The position numbers and the translations under genes were made by a program. A DNA stretch of 55,536 nt from Paractinoplanes ovalisporus. GTDB taxonomy: Bacteria > Actinomycetota > Actinomycetes > Mycobacteriales > Micromonosporaceae. This document shows, one piece after another, positions 32,489 to 41,337 of the stretch (position 1 is its first letter; each line of letters opens with the position of its first letter). Under the pieces are notes generated by a model. That model made no database searches. It was not told the origin of the DNA and worked only from the letters and a program-made list of their open reading frames with translations. The DNA is taken from positions 1-55,536 of the forward strand of contig NZ_JAENHP010000038.1 of the NCBI RefSeq assembly GCF_016834655.1, written 5' to 3'.

Positions 32489-33400
32489 ATGCCGGTGGGA
32501 GACGAAGCCGGGGGCGTGACTGTCCGCCGGATCCAGCTCGGTGCCCGGCTCCGCGCGCTCCGGCTTGCCAAGGGACTGTCCCGGGAACAGGCGGGATTCC
32601 CCATCCGCGCCTCCGAATCCAAGATCAGCCGGATGGAGCTGGGCCGGGTCGGTCTCAAGGAGCGCGATGTCTCCGACCTGCTCTCGCTCTACGGCGTGCC
32701 GGACGGCGACGAGAGACGGCGGCTGCTCGCGCTCACCCACGAGACGAACGCACCGAGGTGGTGGCACAGCTACACCGACGTTCTGGACAACTGGTTCCTG
32801 AACTATCTCGACCTCGAACAGGCGGCCGAGCTCATCCGGACCTACGAGGTCCAGTTTGTGCCGGGGCTGCTGCAGACGGACGCGTACGCGCGGGCGGTGA
32901 TCGAGCTGGGCTTCTCCAACGCCCAGCCCGGCGAGATCGACCGTCGTGCGCGTCTGCGGATGGACCGTAAACGGTTGCTCGGACGCCCCGACGGGCCCCG
33001 CCTGTGGGCGGTGCTGGACGAGGCCGTGTTGCGTCGCCCGATCGGCGGCTACGAGGTGCTGCGCGCACAGATCGAAGCGCTGATCGAGAGTTGCGCCGCG
33101 CCTTCGGTCCGGCTGCAGGTGATGCCGTTCAGCGCGGGCGGTCACGCCGCGGCCGGGGGCGCCTTCAGCGTCCTGCGGTTCGGCCACGAGGAACTGCCCG
33201 ACGTGGTCTACATCGAACATCTCACCAGCGCGGTCTACCTCGACAAGCGGGACGACGTCGACAAGTACGCGGTCGCGCTCGGCAAGCTGTTCATCGAGGC
33301 CGACCCGCCCGAGCGCACCCCCGAGACCCTTCGCGCGATCCTCGACGACCTTCCCGTCGGCTCGGGCTCAGGCCGCGGGCGAGGTGCGTCCGGGGCCTGA
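32489..33400 (+). CDS. XRE-family regulator with DUF5753
   Basis: The 303-residue protein has an N-terminal XRE helix-turn-helix (LGARLRALRLAKGLSREQAG, SESKISRMELGRV) and a C-terminal DUF5753 domain (FVPGLLQTDAYARAVIELG, LDEAVLRRPIGG, LQVMPFSAGGHAAAGGAFSVLRF, VYIEHLTSAVYLD). This architecture regulates development and antibiotic genes in streptomycetes, usually with a small DUF397 partner. No DUF397 gene is adjacent here; the methyltransferase lies 9 nt upstream instead. The start at 32489 is uncertain; GTG 32516, which leads straight into the helix-turn-helix, is also possible. Confidence 0.88.
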   Translation: MPVGDEAGGVTVRRIQLGARLRALRLAKGLSREQAGFPIRASESKISRMELGRVGLKERDVSDLLSLYGVPDGDERRRLLALTHETNAPRWWHSYTDVLDNWFLNYLDLEQAAELIRTYEVQFVPGLLQTDAYARAVIELGFSNAQPGEIDRRARLRMDRKRLLGRPDGPRLWAVLDEAVLRRPIGGYEVLRAQIEALIESCAAPSVRLQVMPFSAGGHAAAGGAFSVLRFGHEELPDVVYIEHLTSAVYLDKRDDVDKYAVALGKLFIEADPPERTPETLRAILDDLPVGSGSGRGRGASGA

Positions 33401-33426
33401 GCCGGTCGACGAACCGGCGGCGGGGA

Positions 33427-34599
33427 TCAGTAGCCGATCGCGGCCGCCGAGGCGTTGCGCAGGCCGGGCGCGGTGGTGCTGTCGCTGTCCACGTAGAGGT
33501 TCGGGACCGTACGCGGTGAGGTGCGGAAGAGGATCCCGTACAGGGTCGCGGCGTTCATGTAGATCGCGCGGCCGTGCGGGTGTTTGCCGTCGGCGACGAT
33601 CAGGTACGAGGTTCCGTTCGCGGCGATCAGCGGCTCGAAGGTGTCACTGATCGGCGCCACGAGGTTGGGCAGGGCAAGCCGCGCCGACAACTTGGCGTAG
33701 TTGGTGTTCAGCGCCGTCACATAGGCGGCCCGGTTGGCGAACGGCGCCGGGTCCACGGTCGCCCAGTCCTTGAACAGCACCACCTTGCCGCCCGGCTTGA
33801 GCACCGGGGACAGCGCCGGGGCGTACGTGTTGAGCAGTGTGCCGGACGCCGATGCGAGGTTGGTCGGCACCAGCGAGCTGTATTCCTGCAGCACCACGTA
33901 GTCGTACCGTTTCGAGCCGTTGACCGCGGCCGCCACCTCGCCGGCGTTCCAGGTCTGCTGGAGCGTGTTGCCGAAGTGGATGACCTTGGTGACGTTGACC
34001 GTGCGGCCGGTGGCCGAGGCCATGCTCTGCAGCACCTGCGGGGTGTCCTGGCCGGTGGAGACCGTCGGGGTGCCGATCAGGCTGTTGCCGACGAACAGGA
34101 CGTCGACCGCCGGCTGGGCGACGGCGGTGGCCGAGACACTGAACCGGATCGTCGAGGCCGTGCCGAGCGCGCTGCCCCCGGCATTGGCCGCCGAGAACGC
34201 CTGGGCCGTCAGCGTGTAGCTGTCGGCCGTGGCCAGCAGTGGGCAGTCGACGTAGTCGTTGCAGAGGAAGTAGGGCGCGACACTCTCGATCCGGGTCCAG
34301 CTGGTGCCTTTCGCCCCGGTCAAGGTGAACCGGACGCTTCCGGCCGTGGCCCCGTCGACTAGGTCGGCGCGCAGGCTGAGGTTGCGGTTGGCGAGCCGGG
34401 TGAGGTCGACGACCGTACCGTCGAGGACCGGGCTGACGCCGAGGATCGGCTTGCGGGAGACGTTGTTGATCAGTGTGAGCCCGGCGATCGGCGACGAGGT
34501 GGCGGCCCGGACGCGCTGGGGCGGCGCGACCAGGACCGTCATCAGGACGGCGAGAAGCAGGAGTAGGGCCGGTCTGAGTGCTCGGGACGCAGTGGACAT
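33427..34599 (-). CDS. Secreted SGNH/DUF4886-like protein
   Basis: The 390-residue protein has a clear signal peptide (ALRPALLLLLAVLMTVLVAPPQRVRA). Residues about 35-160 form a beta-rich domain. The C-terminal half looks like an SGNH-hydrolase or DUF4886 domain: the nucleophile-like block VDVLFVGNSLIG near the start, YDYVVLQEYSS in the middle, and DGKHPHGRAIYMNAATLYG carrying the DxxH near the end. Substrate unknown; an esterase on surface or environmental glycans is plausible. CAGGAGG precedes the ATG. Confidence 0.75.
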   Translation of the reverse strand: MSTASRALRPALLLLLAVLMTVLVAPPQRVRAATSSPIAGLTLINNVSRKPILGVSPVLDGTVVDLTRLANRNLSLRADLVDGATAGSVRFTLTGAKGTSWTRIESVAPYFLCNDYVDCPLLATADSYTLTAQAFSAANAGGSALGTASTIRFSVSATAVAQPAVDVLFVGNSLIGTPTVSTGQDTPQVLQSMASATGRTVNVTKVIHFGNTLQQTWNAGEVAAAVNGSKRYDYVVLQEYSSLVPTNLASASGTLLNTYAPALSPVLKPGGKVVLFKDWATVDPAPFANRAAYVTALNTNYAKLSARLALPNLVAPISDTFEPLIAANGTSYLIVADGKHPHGRAIYMNAATLYGILFRTSPRTVPNLYVDSDSTTAPGLRNASAAAIGY

Positions 34600-34828
34600 G
34601 GGGAACCCTCCTGGGGATGGGGGAGGCGGGGATCGATGTCCAGCTCATCGTTCGAGCTCAGGGGGTGAGACCGATAGTTCTGGTCGTTCTGTCGACGGTT
34701 CCGGAACTCGTCCGGCCGGAGCATTTCGAAACAGAATGAACATAACGACGAAACTCGATAGCCGATCGTCCACGGTGAGGACATCTCCTGGCGGCGCCCC
34801 GGCCGCCGGGTGATGAAAGGAGAGTTCC

Positions 34829-35773
34829 GTGTACGGACGAAAGGTTGTGCTCCCGGCCGCCGCCCTGATCGCGCTGATTGTCTCGGCAGCGCCGCCCGCC
34901 TGGGCCACCGAAAGCCCGGGCGTCGTCGACAGGCCGGTAAGGACCACCGGCTGCGGAAAGATGCCCCCGGTCCCCGCAGGCGAGTCGGTCACCCGGACGG
35001 TCGTCAGCGGCGGGATTTCCCGTACGTATCTTCTGCACGTCCCGGACACCTACCGCGCTCGCCAGGCCACGCCGGTGGTGCTGTCCTTCCACGGACGTAC
35101 CCGCACCAGTGAGTACCAGCAGGAACTCACTCAGATGGACCGGTTGAACGCCCTCGTCGCCTACCCCCAGGGCACGATCGGCACCGACGGCGAGCCCTCG
35201 TTCCAGGGCGCGCCCTACTCGTCCGGCGTCGACGACGTGCTGTTCACCAGCGACCTGCTCACCCAGCTCCAGCGGCAGCTGTGCGTCGACCCGGCCCGCA
35301 TCTACGTCTCCGGCAAGTCGAACGGCGGCGGCTTCGCCGGTGTGCTGGCCTGCCGGCTGTCCGGCCGGATCGCCGCGTCGGCCCAGGTCAGTGGCGCTTT
35401 CTATCCCCAGGGCGGCGCCTGCGAGCCGAGCCGACCGGTTCCGCTGATCAATTTCCACGGCACGGCCGACACCACGATTCCGTACGGGGGTGACGCGGCG
35501 AAGGGGCTACCAGCGATCCCGGCGTGGCTGGCCGGCTGGGCCGCTCGCAATCGTTGCGCCGCCGCCCCGAGGACCACGACGCCGGTTGCCACGGTGACCC
35601 GCTACCTCTGGCAGCGCTGCGCCGCAGCGGTGGAGCACTACCGGATCGAGGGCCTGGGCCACGACTGGCCGAGCACCACCCCGAACCCGGACTCGGACAC
35701 CCCCAGCGTGATCGACGCGACCCCGATCATCTGGAAGTTCTTCCTGCGCCACCGGCTGCCGTCCCGTCACTGA
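34829..35773 (+). CDS. Secreted PHB depolymerase/feruloyl esterase-like hydrolase
   Basis: The 314-residue enzyme has a signal peptide (KVVLPAAALIALIVSAAPPAWA). The alpha/beta-hydrolase core shows the oxyanion strand LSFHGRTRTSEYQQ, the nucleophile elbow SGKSNGGGF, the acid region NFHGTADTTIPYGG and the catalytic His in GLGHDWP, matching the LpqC/poly(3-hydroxybutyrate) depolymerase family. Extra cysteines suggest disulfides. AAAGGAGA before GTG 34829 sets the start. The gene is divergent from the secreted SGNH gene, so the two may serve exterior polymer breakdown. Confidence 0.88.
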   Translation: MYGRKVVLPAAALIALIVSAAPPAWATESPGVVDRPVRTTGCGKMPPVPAGESVTRTVVSGGISRTYLLHVPDTYRARQATPVVLSFHGRTRTSEYQQELTQMDRLNALVAYPQGTIGTDGEPSFQGAPYSSGVDDVLFTSDLLTQLQRQLCVDPARIYVSGKSNGGGFAGVLACRLSGRIAASAQVSGAFYPQGGACEPSRPVPLINFHGTADTTIPYGGDAAKGLPAIPAWLAGWAARNRCAAAPRTTTPVATVTRYLWQRCAAAVEHYRIEGLGHDWPSTTPNPDSDTPSVIDATPIIWKFFLRHRLPSRH

Positions 35774-35863
35774 CTCCGACCGGGCGACGCACCGACGGCC
35801 GTGGATGGTGCGGCCCGCCAGCTCACTCCGCATTGCCTGATCCAGAGAAGCCGTCATAACGGA

Positions 35864-35869
35864 CATAAT
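35864..35869 (+). promoter_or_regulatory. -10 box of the NACHT gene, leaderless
   Basis: CATAAT with exactly 6 nt to GTG 35876 gives the spacing of a leaderless transcript. A second, overlapping candidate is CATAAC at 35855-35860, 16 nt after TTGCCT. No Shine-Dalgarno is seen before the GTG. Confidence 0.5.
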
Positions 35870-35875
35870 GCATGG

Positions 35876-38800
35876 GTGAAGAGTGCGACGTTCGCCGCCG
35901 CGGTGGCGTTGGCCGGTCTCGCCGCGGTGATTGCCTTTCTGATCACCGAGGGACGCGCCAACGCCGATCAATGGTCCAGTTCGCTCAGCTTCGTGCTGGC
36001 CTATGTGGGCATGGCCGGCACGGTGGTCGGCTGGGTGGCCACTCGGCGGGAGTCGGTCGCGGGTGGCGCCGAGATCGCGGAGATACTGCGTACGGCGGTG
36101 CGCCTGCAGTGGGCCGACGAGGCGCAGGTTCGTGACCTGCAGTCACCGCGGCCGCTACGGCTGCGCTGGCGCCCGACCCGCCGGCCCGTGGCGACCGCAT
36201 CCCGTTCGTCCCGCAAGCGCTGGGCGCTCTCGGGTGAACTCCTGCAGGACGATGGTGACATCCGTCCCGCCGCCGTCGCCCTGGCCGAGGCTTTCACGGC
36301 GAGCTGTGCCCGGCAGCTCGTCGTTCTCGGCCGTCCGGGCGCTGGGAAGACCACCTTGGCGATGCTGTACGTATTGGCGGCGACCGCCTCGCCGGACGCC
36401 GGGGAACCCGTTCCCGTCCTGCTGTCCGTCGCCGGGTGGGATCCGGACATCGACGTCGAGGACTGGGTCGAAGGCCGGATCGTCGAGGACTACCCCGTCT
36501 TCGGTGCCGATCGTTACCGCCGGACATTGCGTTCGCTCATCCGTGACGGCGGCGTGATCGCGGTGCTGGACGGGCTGGACGAGATGCCCGCCGAGTCGCT
36601 GCCCGAGGCGCTGCGCCGGCTCGACCGCGCCACCGATCGTGGCATGCGGTCGCTGGTCACGTGTCGTGCCACCGAGTTCGAGGCCGCGGTGGGCGAGTCC
36701 GGCCTCCTGGCGCATGCCGATATCGTCGAGATCGAGCCGATCACGGTGGAGGACGCCGCGTACTTCCTCACCCAGCGAGAACCCGCCCGGTCGCAGCGCT
36801 GGGCATCGGTGCTCACCGAGTTACGGGATCATCCCGACGGCGCCGTGGCGGCCTCGCTCGATACGCCGCTCACGGTCTCCCTCGCCCGCCAGGTCTTTCG
36901 TTCGCCGGGCTCCCGGCCCGAGGAGCTGACCGGACTGGGCTCACCGGCGGAGATCCAACGGCGGTTGCTGGACCGGTTCCTGCCCAGCGTCTACCCCGGA
37001 GAGCGTGGCGCCGCGCGGGCCACGCGCCATCTGTCGTTTCTCTCCCACCACCTGCGGGAGGTCGTCGGAGATCCGAATCTGCGATGGTGGGAGCTCTCGC
37101 GGGCGGTTCCGCCGGCGGTGATCACCACGGGCGTCATCCTGATCGCCGCAGCGGCGGGCCTGCTGGTCGCCGTGGCTCTCGTCGTCGTCGGCTGGCAGAG
37201 CGACTACTCGTCCTTCTGGTCGCTCGACCACCGGGTGAGCTACGCGTCAGTCGGCGCGGTCGCCGTCGGTTGTGTCCTGGGCGCCTTCTCGGGATTCCAC
37301 GCCGGCCGCATCCTGCGCCCCGGCCGGCCGCCGGGCCTGATCCGGGCGGTGGCCAATGACCTGGCCACCATCTTCGCCCTGGTGAGCCTTGTCGGCGCGG
37401 TGCTGGCAATCGTTCTGCTCGCCAGATACTGCACCTCGCGCCCGGCCGCTTACGCGCTGAGCTTCCGGATCCAAGACCTGGCTGATCGGTGGCTCGGCAT
37501 CCCCGACTCCATGCGCCAGCTCGGTTGGATCGTTCTCGTCCTTCTCGGCGGCGTCGCCCTCACGAACGGCCTGACCTTCGGACTCGGTGGAACTCCGCGC
37601 CGAGCGTCGCTGCAGGCGCGAACCGTGGTGCCGAGCCTCGTGTTCGGCATGAGCGTCGGGTCGGTGTTCGGGCTGATCGCGACGGTCGTCTACTCCTTCG
37701 CCGCGCATCAGCCGCCGACCGCCTGGCCCGGCGTGGTGACCGCGGCCGGCTTCGGCATTCCCCTGGCCTTGGGCAAGTGGCTGAACGCGCCGGGCGAGAC
37801 GCGCCGAGCACCCTCGCCGGACAGCGTCCTCGTCGCCGATCGCGCGGCGCTGGTCGTGAGCGCCGTAGTCGTGGCCGGGTCGGTCCAGTTCGTCGCCCTG
37901 CCACTCCTGGTTGTCTGGGGTTCCGTCGATTACACGAGCGCGTGGGCGATCACCTCGTGCTGCGCGGTCGTGGTGTTCGTCATCGTGTTCCTCGGTTCCG
38001 GGTCGTCCTGGGTCTCCTACCTGGTGGCCCGGCTCTGGCTCGCACTGCGCGGTCGTATCCCCTGGCGGCTGTCCCGGTTCCTGAGGAACGCGCGGGACCT
38101 CGGCGTGCTGCGCCAGGCCGGACCGGCCTATCAGGTGCGACACGATCTCATCCTCAACCACTTGGCCGACCAATGGCCGGGCCGGACCCGGTCGTTCCGT
38201 CGGCCTTCATCGCCCGGCCGGGCGCGCCGTCGTCGACGCCTCGTTATCATCGCCGGCTCGCTGGTGATGGCCGCCCTGCTTCCGGCGGCTGTGTTCGCGG
38301 TCGAGAGCCGGGCACGGCTGGTGCCGATCGCCGTCTACGACGCCGGCCGGCTCGGCCGGGGCGAGACCCGTCTTGCCGTTGGTTCCAGCGGAACGGTCAC
38401 GGCCGCCTTCTTCGATCCGCAGGACGACCACGCTCCGTGGAGCGTCATCCATTGGGAAGCCAAGGACCGGCGCGGCACCGTGCGGAGTGGGAACTCGCCC
38501 GAGGCGATCACCGATGTAGCCGTTGATGAAGCGGGCAACTTCGCGGTAGCGCAGATTGCGGAATTCACGATCTACGACGCGCAAGGCCGCCGGTCGGCTC
38601 GTCGGACTGACAGCCTGGTGAGCGGCATCGGACTACTCGGCAATCGCTTCATCATTTCTGATCAGCAGGGGGTGCAGTCCTGGCCGGTCCGGGACGCCGG
38701 TCGGCCGGTCCCCCTGCCGCGGATCGTCTCCTCCTACGACCGCATCGCCGGCAGCGCCGACGGCCATGTCGTGGCGACGTCCGGCGACGCGGTTCGTGTC

Positions 38801-39205
38801 TGGGACCTGAGAACCGGTTCCGTGCGGGTCCTGCCGGGGCTGAGCTACGGCAGCGCCATCGCGCTCAGCGCCGACGGCTCGACGCTGATGGCGCAGAACT
38901 ACACCGACAATGGCGTCAACGTCTGGCGGCTGACCGGGGGCGAGTATCGACGAGTACTACACCTGCCCGGCGGCTCGAACGACCGCGCGATCTCGCCCGA
39001 CGGCAACCTGATCGCTGTCCAGACCTACCCCGGCAGCCTCGAGTTGTTCGACACCATGAGCGGTCGCCGGGTGGCCACGATGCCGCGTAGCGGCTGCGTA
39101 GTGACAGCTGTTGCCTTCGATCAGGCTGGTTCCCGGCTCGCGACGGGCTGCGGGGACAAAATCAAGCTGTGGTCTCTGACCGACATGATCGCGGAACAGG
39201 CTTGA
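35876..39205 (+). CDS. Membrane NACHT-type STAND ATPase with C-terminal beta-propeller
   Basis: The 1109-residue protein begins with two membrane helices (residues about 4-24 and 36-56). A linker and a NACHT-type NTPase follow: P-loop GRPGAGKTT at 152-160 and Walker B VLDGLDEM at 230-237. Residues about 410-710 hold many hydrophobic helices, then comes a conserved tail FLRNARDLGVLRQAGPAYQVRHD. One more helix (about 790-805) leads into WD40-like repeats (SADGHVVATSG, LSADGSTLMAQ, SPDGNLIAVQTY, DQAGSRLATGC) to the end. The layout is that of a signal-transduction ATPase with a sensor propeller, as in NLR-like immune proteins. The sensed signal and the effector are unknown. It stands alone between unrelated genes. 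Confidence 0.8.
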   Translation: MKSATFAAAVALAGLAAVIAFLITEGRANADQWSSSLSFVLAYVGMAGTVVGWVATRRESVAGGAEIAEILRTAVRLQWADEAQVRDLQSPRPLRLRWRPTRRPVATASRSSRKRWALSGELLQDDGDIRPAAVALAEAFTASCARQLVVLGRPGAGKTTLAMLYVLAATASPDAGEPVPVLLSVAGWDPDIDVEDWVEGRIVEDYPVFGADRYRRTLRSLIRDGGVIAVLDGLDEMPAESLPEALRRLDRATDRGMRSLVTCRATEFEAAVGESGLLAHADIVEIEPITVEDAAYFLTQREPARSQRWASVLTELRDHPDGAVAASLDTPLTVSLARQVFRSPGSRPEELTGLGSPAEIQRRLLDRFLPSVYPGERGAARATRHLSFLSHHLREVVGDPNLRWWELSRAVPPAVITTGVILIAAAAGLLVAVALVVVGWQSDYSSFWSLDHRVSYASVGAVAVGCVLGAFSGFHAGRILRPGRPPGLIRAVANDLATIFALVSLVGAVLAIVLLARYCTSRPAAYALSFRIQDLADRWLGIPDSMRQLGWIVLVLLGGVALTNGLTFGLGGTPRRASLQARTVVPSLVFGMSVGSVFGLIATVVYSFAAHQPPTAWPGVVTAAGFGIPLALGKWLNAPGETRRAPSPDSVLVADRAALVVSAVVVAGSVQFVALPLLVVWGSVDYTSAWAITSCCAVVVFVIVFLGSGSSWVSYLVARLWLALRGRIPWRLSRFLRNARDLGVLRQAGPAYQVRHDLILNHLADQWPGRTRSFRRPSSPGRARRRRRLVIIAGSLVMAALLPAAVFAVESRARLVPIAVYDAGRLGRGETRLAVGSSGTVTAAFFDPQDDHAPWSVIHWEAKDRRGTVRSGNSPEAITDVAVDEAGNFAVAQIAEFTIYDAQGRRSARRTDSLVSGIGLLGNRFIISDQQGVQSWPVRDAGRPVPLPRIVSSYDRIAGSADGHVVATSGDAVRVWDLRTGSVRVLPGLSYGSAIALSADGSTLMAQNYTDNGVNVWRLTGGEYRRVLHLPGGSNDRAISPDGNLIAVQTYPGSLELFDTMSGRRVATMPRSGCVVTAVAFDQAGSRLATGCGDKIKLWSLTDMIAEQA

Positions 39206-39245
39206 ACGCCCGACGACGAAGGGCGTGTCCTCTCAACCGGGTCAG

Positions 39246-39683
39246 TCATGACGGCAGACCTTCGGCGGCGGCGAGTTTGGCCAGCACCCGCGTCAGGGCA
39301 GCCCGGTCGGCGGCGGTCAGGGAAGCGGCCAGTTCGTTGTCCAGTTCCTGTGCGTCGGCGGTGCAGAGGTCGAGCAGGCGGTCGCCCTCGGGGGTCATCT
39401 GCAACCGCTGGCGGCGGCGGTCGGTGTGGTCCCGGACGCGTTCCACCGCCTCCAGCGCGACCAGGTGGTCGGCGAGCAGCACCACCAGGCTGGGGGCGAC
39501 CCGCAGCGTCACGGCCAGGTCCTGCTGTGCGCCCTCGTGGCCGAGCCGGAGCGCGCTGAGCAGGGCCACGTGTTTGGGCTTCAGGTCGTAGCGCGCGAGC
39601 CGGGCGGCCCACCGGCCCTCCTGGATCGAGCCCAGGACGCCGAGCCGGAAGTTCAGGCTGTCGACGGGGGTTCCGTTCACCAT
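39246..39683 (-). CDS. MarR-family transcriptional regulator
   Basis: The 145-residue protein has the MarR winged helix (LKPKHVALLSALRLGHEGAQQ, DLAVTLRVAPSLVVLLADHLVALEAVERV, RRRQRLQMTPEGDRLL). A TAGCAT -10 box lies 7 nt before the ATG, so it is probably leaderless. It is divergent, with a 23-bp gap, from a small membrane protein gene whose start carries two TGAAT-N-ATTCA-like palindromes. Control of that neighbour and of itself is likely. Confidence 0.88.
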   Translation of the reverse strand: MVNGTPVDSLNFRLGVLGSIQEGRWAARLARYDLKPKHVALLSALRLGHEGAQQDLAVTLRVAPSLVVLLADHLVALEAVERVRDHTDRRRQRLQMTPEGDRLLDLCTADAQELDNELAASLTAADRAALTRVLAKLAAAEGLPS

Positions 39684-39703
39684 GCCTGCGATGCTAGCTT
39701 GGG

Positions 39704-39730
39704 TGAATGATTCAAGGCGTGAACGATTCA
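39704..39730. promoter_or_regulatory. Two MarR operators over the start of the membrane gene
   Basis: TGAAT-G-ATTCA at 39704-39714 is a perfect palindrome; TGAAC-G-ATTCA at 39720-39730 differs by one base. Centres are 16 bp apart. The first overlaps the start codon at 39707, so binding would block transcription at or just after the start point. Confidence 0.65.
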
Positions 39731-40090
39731 GTGTTGAAAGTGTTGAACGTGATCTCGGCGGTCATCTCGGCGGGTTTCGGGGTGCTCGCGCTGATCGATC
39801 CGTCGCTGCTGCCGGGCGTCGGGCCGGAGCCGGACCGGGACTTCGCCACGCTGTACGCGGTGAGGGCCATCCCGATCGCCGTCGCGCTCTGCTGGGTGGT
39901 CCTGGCCGATCTGCGTCGCTCGGTCCCGATCCTGCTGATCGCGGGCGTGGCCCAGTTCGGCGATCTCGTGGTCGGCCTCGCCACCGGCCGGCCGACGATG
40001 ATCGCGGGGCCCGCCATTGCCACGGTCATCGCCCTCGGCTCCGCCTGGCTGATCCACACCCGCACCCGCCGCCCGGCGGTAGCGGTCTGA
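39707..40090 (+). CDS. Four-helix membrane protein, hypothetical
   Basis: The 127-residue protein has about four hydrophobic segments (VLNVISAVISAGFGVLALI, LYAVRAIPIAVALCWVVL, VPILLIAGVAQFGDLVVGLA, IAGPAIATVIALGSAWLI). No family is recognised with confidence. TAGCTT with 6 nt to ATG 39707 indicates a leaderless start, but GTG 39719 and 39731 are alternatives beyond the operators. It is paired with a divergent MarR, so it may be a small transporter-like or stress-induced membrane protein. Confidence 0.7.
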   Translation: MIQGVNDSVLKVLNVISAVISAGFGVLALIDPSLLPGVGPEPDRDFATLYAVRAIPIAVALCWVVLADLRRSVPILLIAGVAQFGDLVVGLATGRPTMIAGPAIATVIALGSAWLIHTRTRRPAVAV

Positions 40091-40102
40091 TCACCCAGGC
40101 GG

Positions 40103-40459
40103 TCAGTGCACGAAGGTCGCCAGTGGCTGGCCCGTCTCGACGATGTAGGTGGACAGCATCAGCCCGGTTCCAGGGCCGAGGTCGGTGGCGTTGTGTGGTG
40201 TTCGGGGCGGGATGAGGAAACCGTCCCCGGCCCGCAGCGTAAGCGTCGTCTGATCCTGAATCATCATGTGAACCGTCCCGGCCAGGATGTAGCCGACCTC
40301 CTCGCCGGGATGGATGTGCCACCCGGACTCGACGCCGGCGGGAATCTCGGTGCGCACCTGAACGATCTCCCGGCCGAGAATTGAGGACGGCTGCCGTTGC
40401 AGTTCGGTCCGCTTGAGCTTGCCGGCGAGTTCGTCCTCCGGCTGATGGCGCGTGGTCAT
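40103..40459 (-). CDS. Cupin-domain protein
   Basis: The 118-residue single cupin has the metal-binding motif 1 (GWHIHPGEEVGYILAGTV) with two His and one Glu, and motif 2 (AGDGFLIPPRTPHNATDLG) with the last His. Single cupins of this type are small dioxygenases, isomerases or sensors; the substrate is unknown. It is the last gene after two alpha/beta hydrolase genes on the same strand, 44 nt away, so it probably belongs to their operon. Confidence 0.88.
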   Translation of the reverse strand: MTTRHQPEDELAGKLKRTELQRQPSSILGREIVQVRTEIPAGVESGWHIHPGEEVGYILAGTVHMMIQDQTTLTLRAGDGFLIPPRTPHNATDLGPGTGLMLSTYIVETGQPLATFVH

Positions 40460-40503
40460 GATCCTCCATCCATTTCCGGGGAGCTGCGAGATCCGTACGG
40501 GTA

Positions 40504-41325
40504 TCAGCTGGTGATGAAGGCGAGCAGGTCCTTGTTGAACTCCTGCTCATGGGCGCCGGTCAGGCCGTGCGGGGCGCCGGGGTAGACCTTGAGCGTCGAG
40601 TTGGCGACGATCTTCGAGGACTTCAACGCCGCCGCCTGGATCGGCACGATCTGGTCGTCGTCACCGTGCAGGATCAGCGTCGGCACGTCGATCTTCTTGA
40701 GGTCTTCGGTGAGGTCCGTCTCGGAGAACGCCTTGACGCAGTCGTACGCGCTCTTGATGCCGACCGTCATGGACATCAGCCAGAACGCGTCATGGGCACC
40801 TTGGCTCACGGTCGACCCCGGCCGGTTGGCGCCGTAGAACGGGAAGGCCAGATCCCTGTAGTACTGCGACCGGTCGGCGAGCACGGCCTCACGGATCTCG
40901 TTGAACGGCTCGATCGGCAGCCCTTCCGGGTTGGCGGGGGTCTTGAGCATCAGCGGCGGGATGGCTCCGAGCAGCACCATCTTGGCGACCCGGGAGGTGC
41001 CGTGACGTCCGACGTACCGGGTGACCTCACCCCCGCCGGTGGAGTGCCCGACCAGGACGATGTCGTGCAGGTCGAGATGCTCGATGGCGGCGGCCAGGTC
41101 GTCGGCGTAGTGGTCGAGGTCGTTTCCCTCCCACGGCTGGCTCGAGCGTCCACCACCGCGACGGTCGTGGGCGACGGCCCGGAACCCGTGACTGGCCACG
41201 AAGTTCGCGGAGCCGTCCCAGGCGTCCGCGGTGAGGGGCCAGCCGTGGCTGAAGACGACGGGTTGCCCGCTGCCCCAGTCCTTGAAGAAGATCTCGGTCC
41301 CGTCCGATGTCGTGACTGTTGGCAT
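40504..41325 (-). CDS. Alpha/beta hydrolase, non-haem chloroperoxidase-like
   Basis: The 273-residue protein is a close match to the non-haem chloroperoxidase/arylesterase group: IFFKDWGSGQPVVFSHGWPLTADAWD, the HDRRGGGRSSQPW strand, nucleophile elbow VGHSTGGGEVTRYVGRHG, acid in LILHGDDDQIVP and His in PGAPHGLTGAH. These enzymes hydrolyse esters and form peracids that can halogenate. It follows a related hydrolase gene by 12 nt and precedes a cupin gene, so the three probably form one operon. Confidence 0.92.
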   Translation of the reverse strand: MPTVTTSDGTEIFFKDWGSGQPVVFSHGWPLTADAWDGSANFVASHGFRAVAHDRRGGGRSSQPWEGNDLDHYADDLAAAIEHLDLHDIVLVGHSTGGGEVTRYVGRHGTSRVAKMVLLGAIPPLMLKTPANPEGLPIEPFNEIREAVLADRSQYYRDLAFPFYGANRPGSTVSQGAHDAFWLMSMTVGIKSAYDCVKAFSETDLTEDLKKIDVPTLILHGDDDQIVPIQAAALKSSKIVANSTLKVYPGAPHGLTGAHEQEFNKDLLAFITS

Positions 41326-41337
41326 GTGCTGGCCTTT

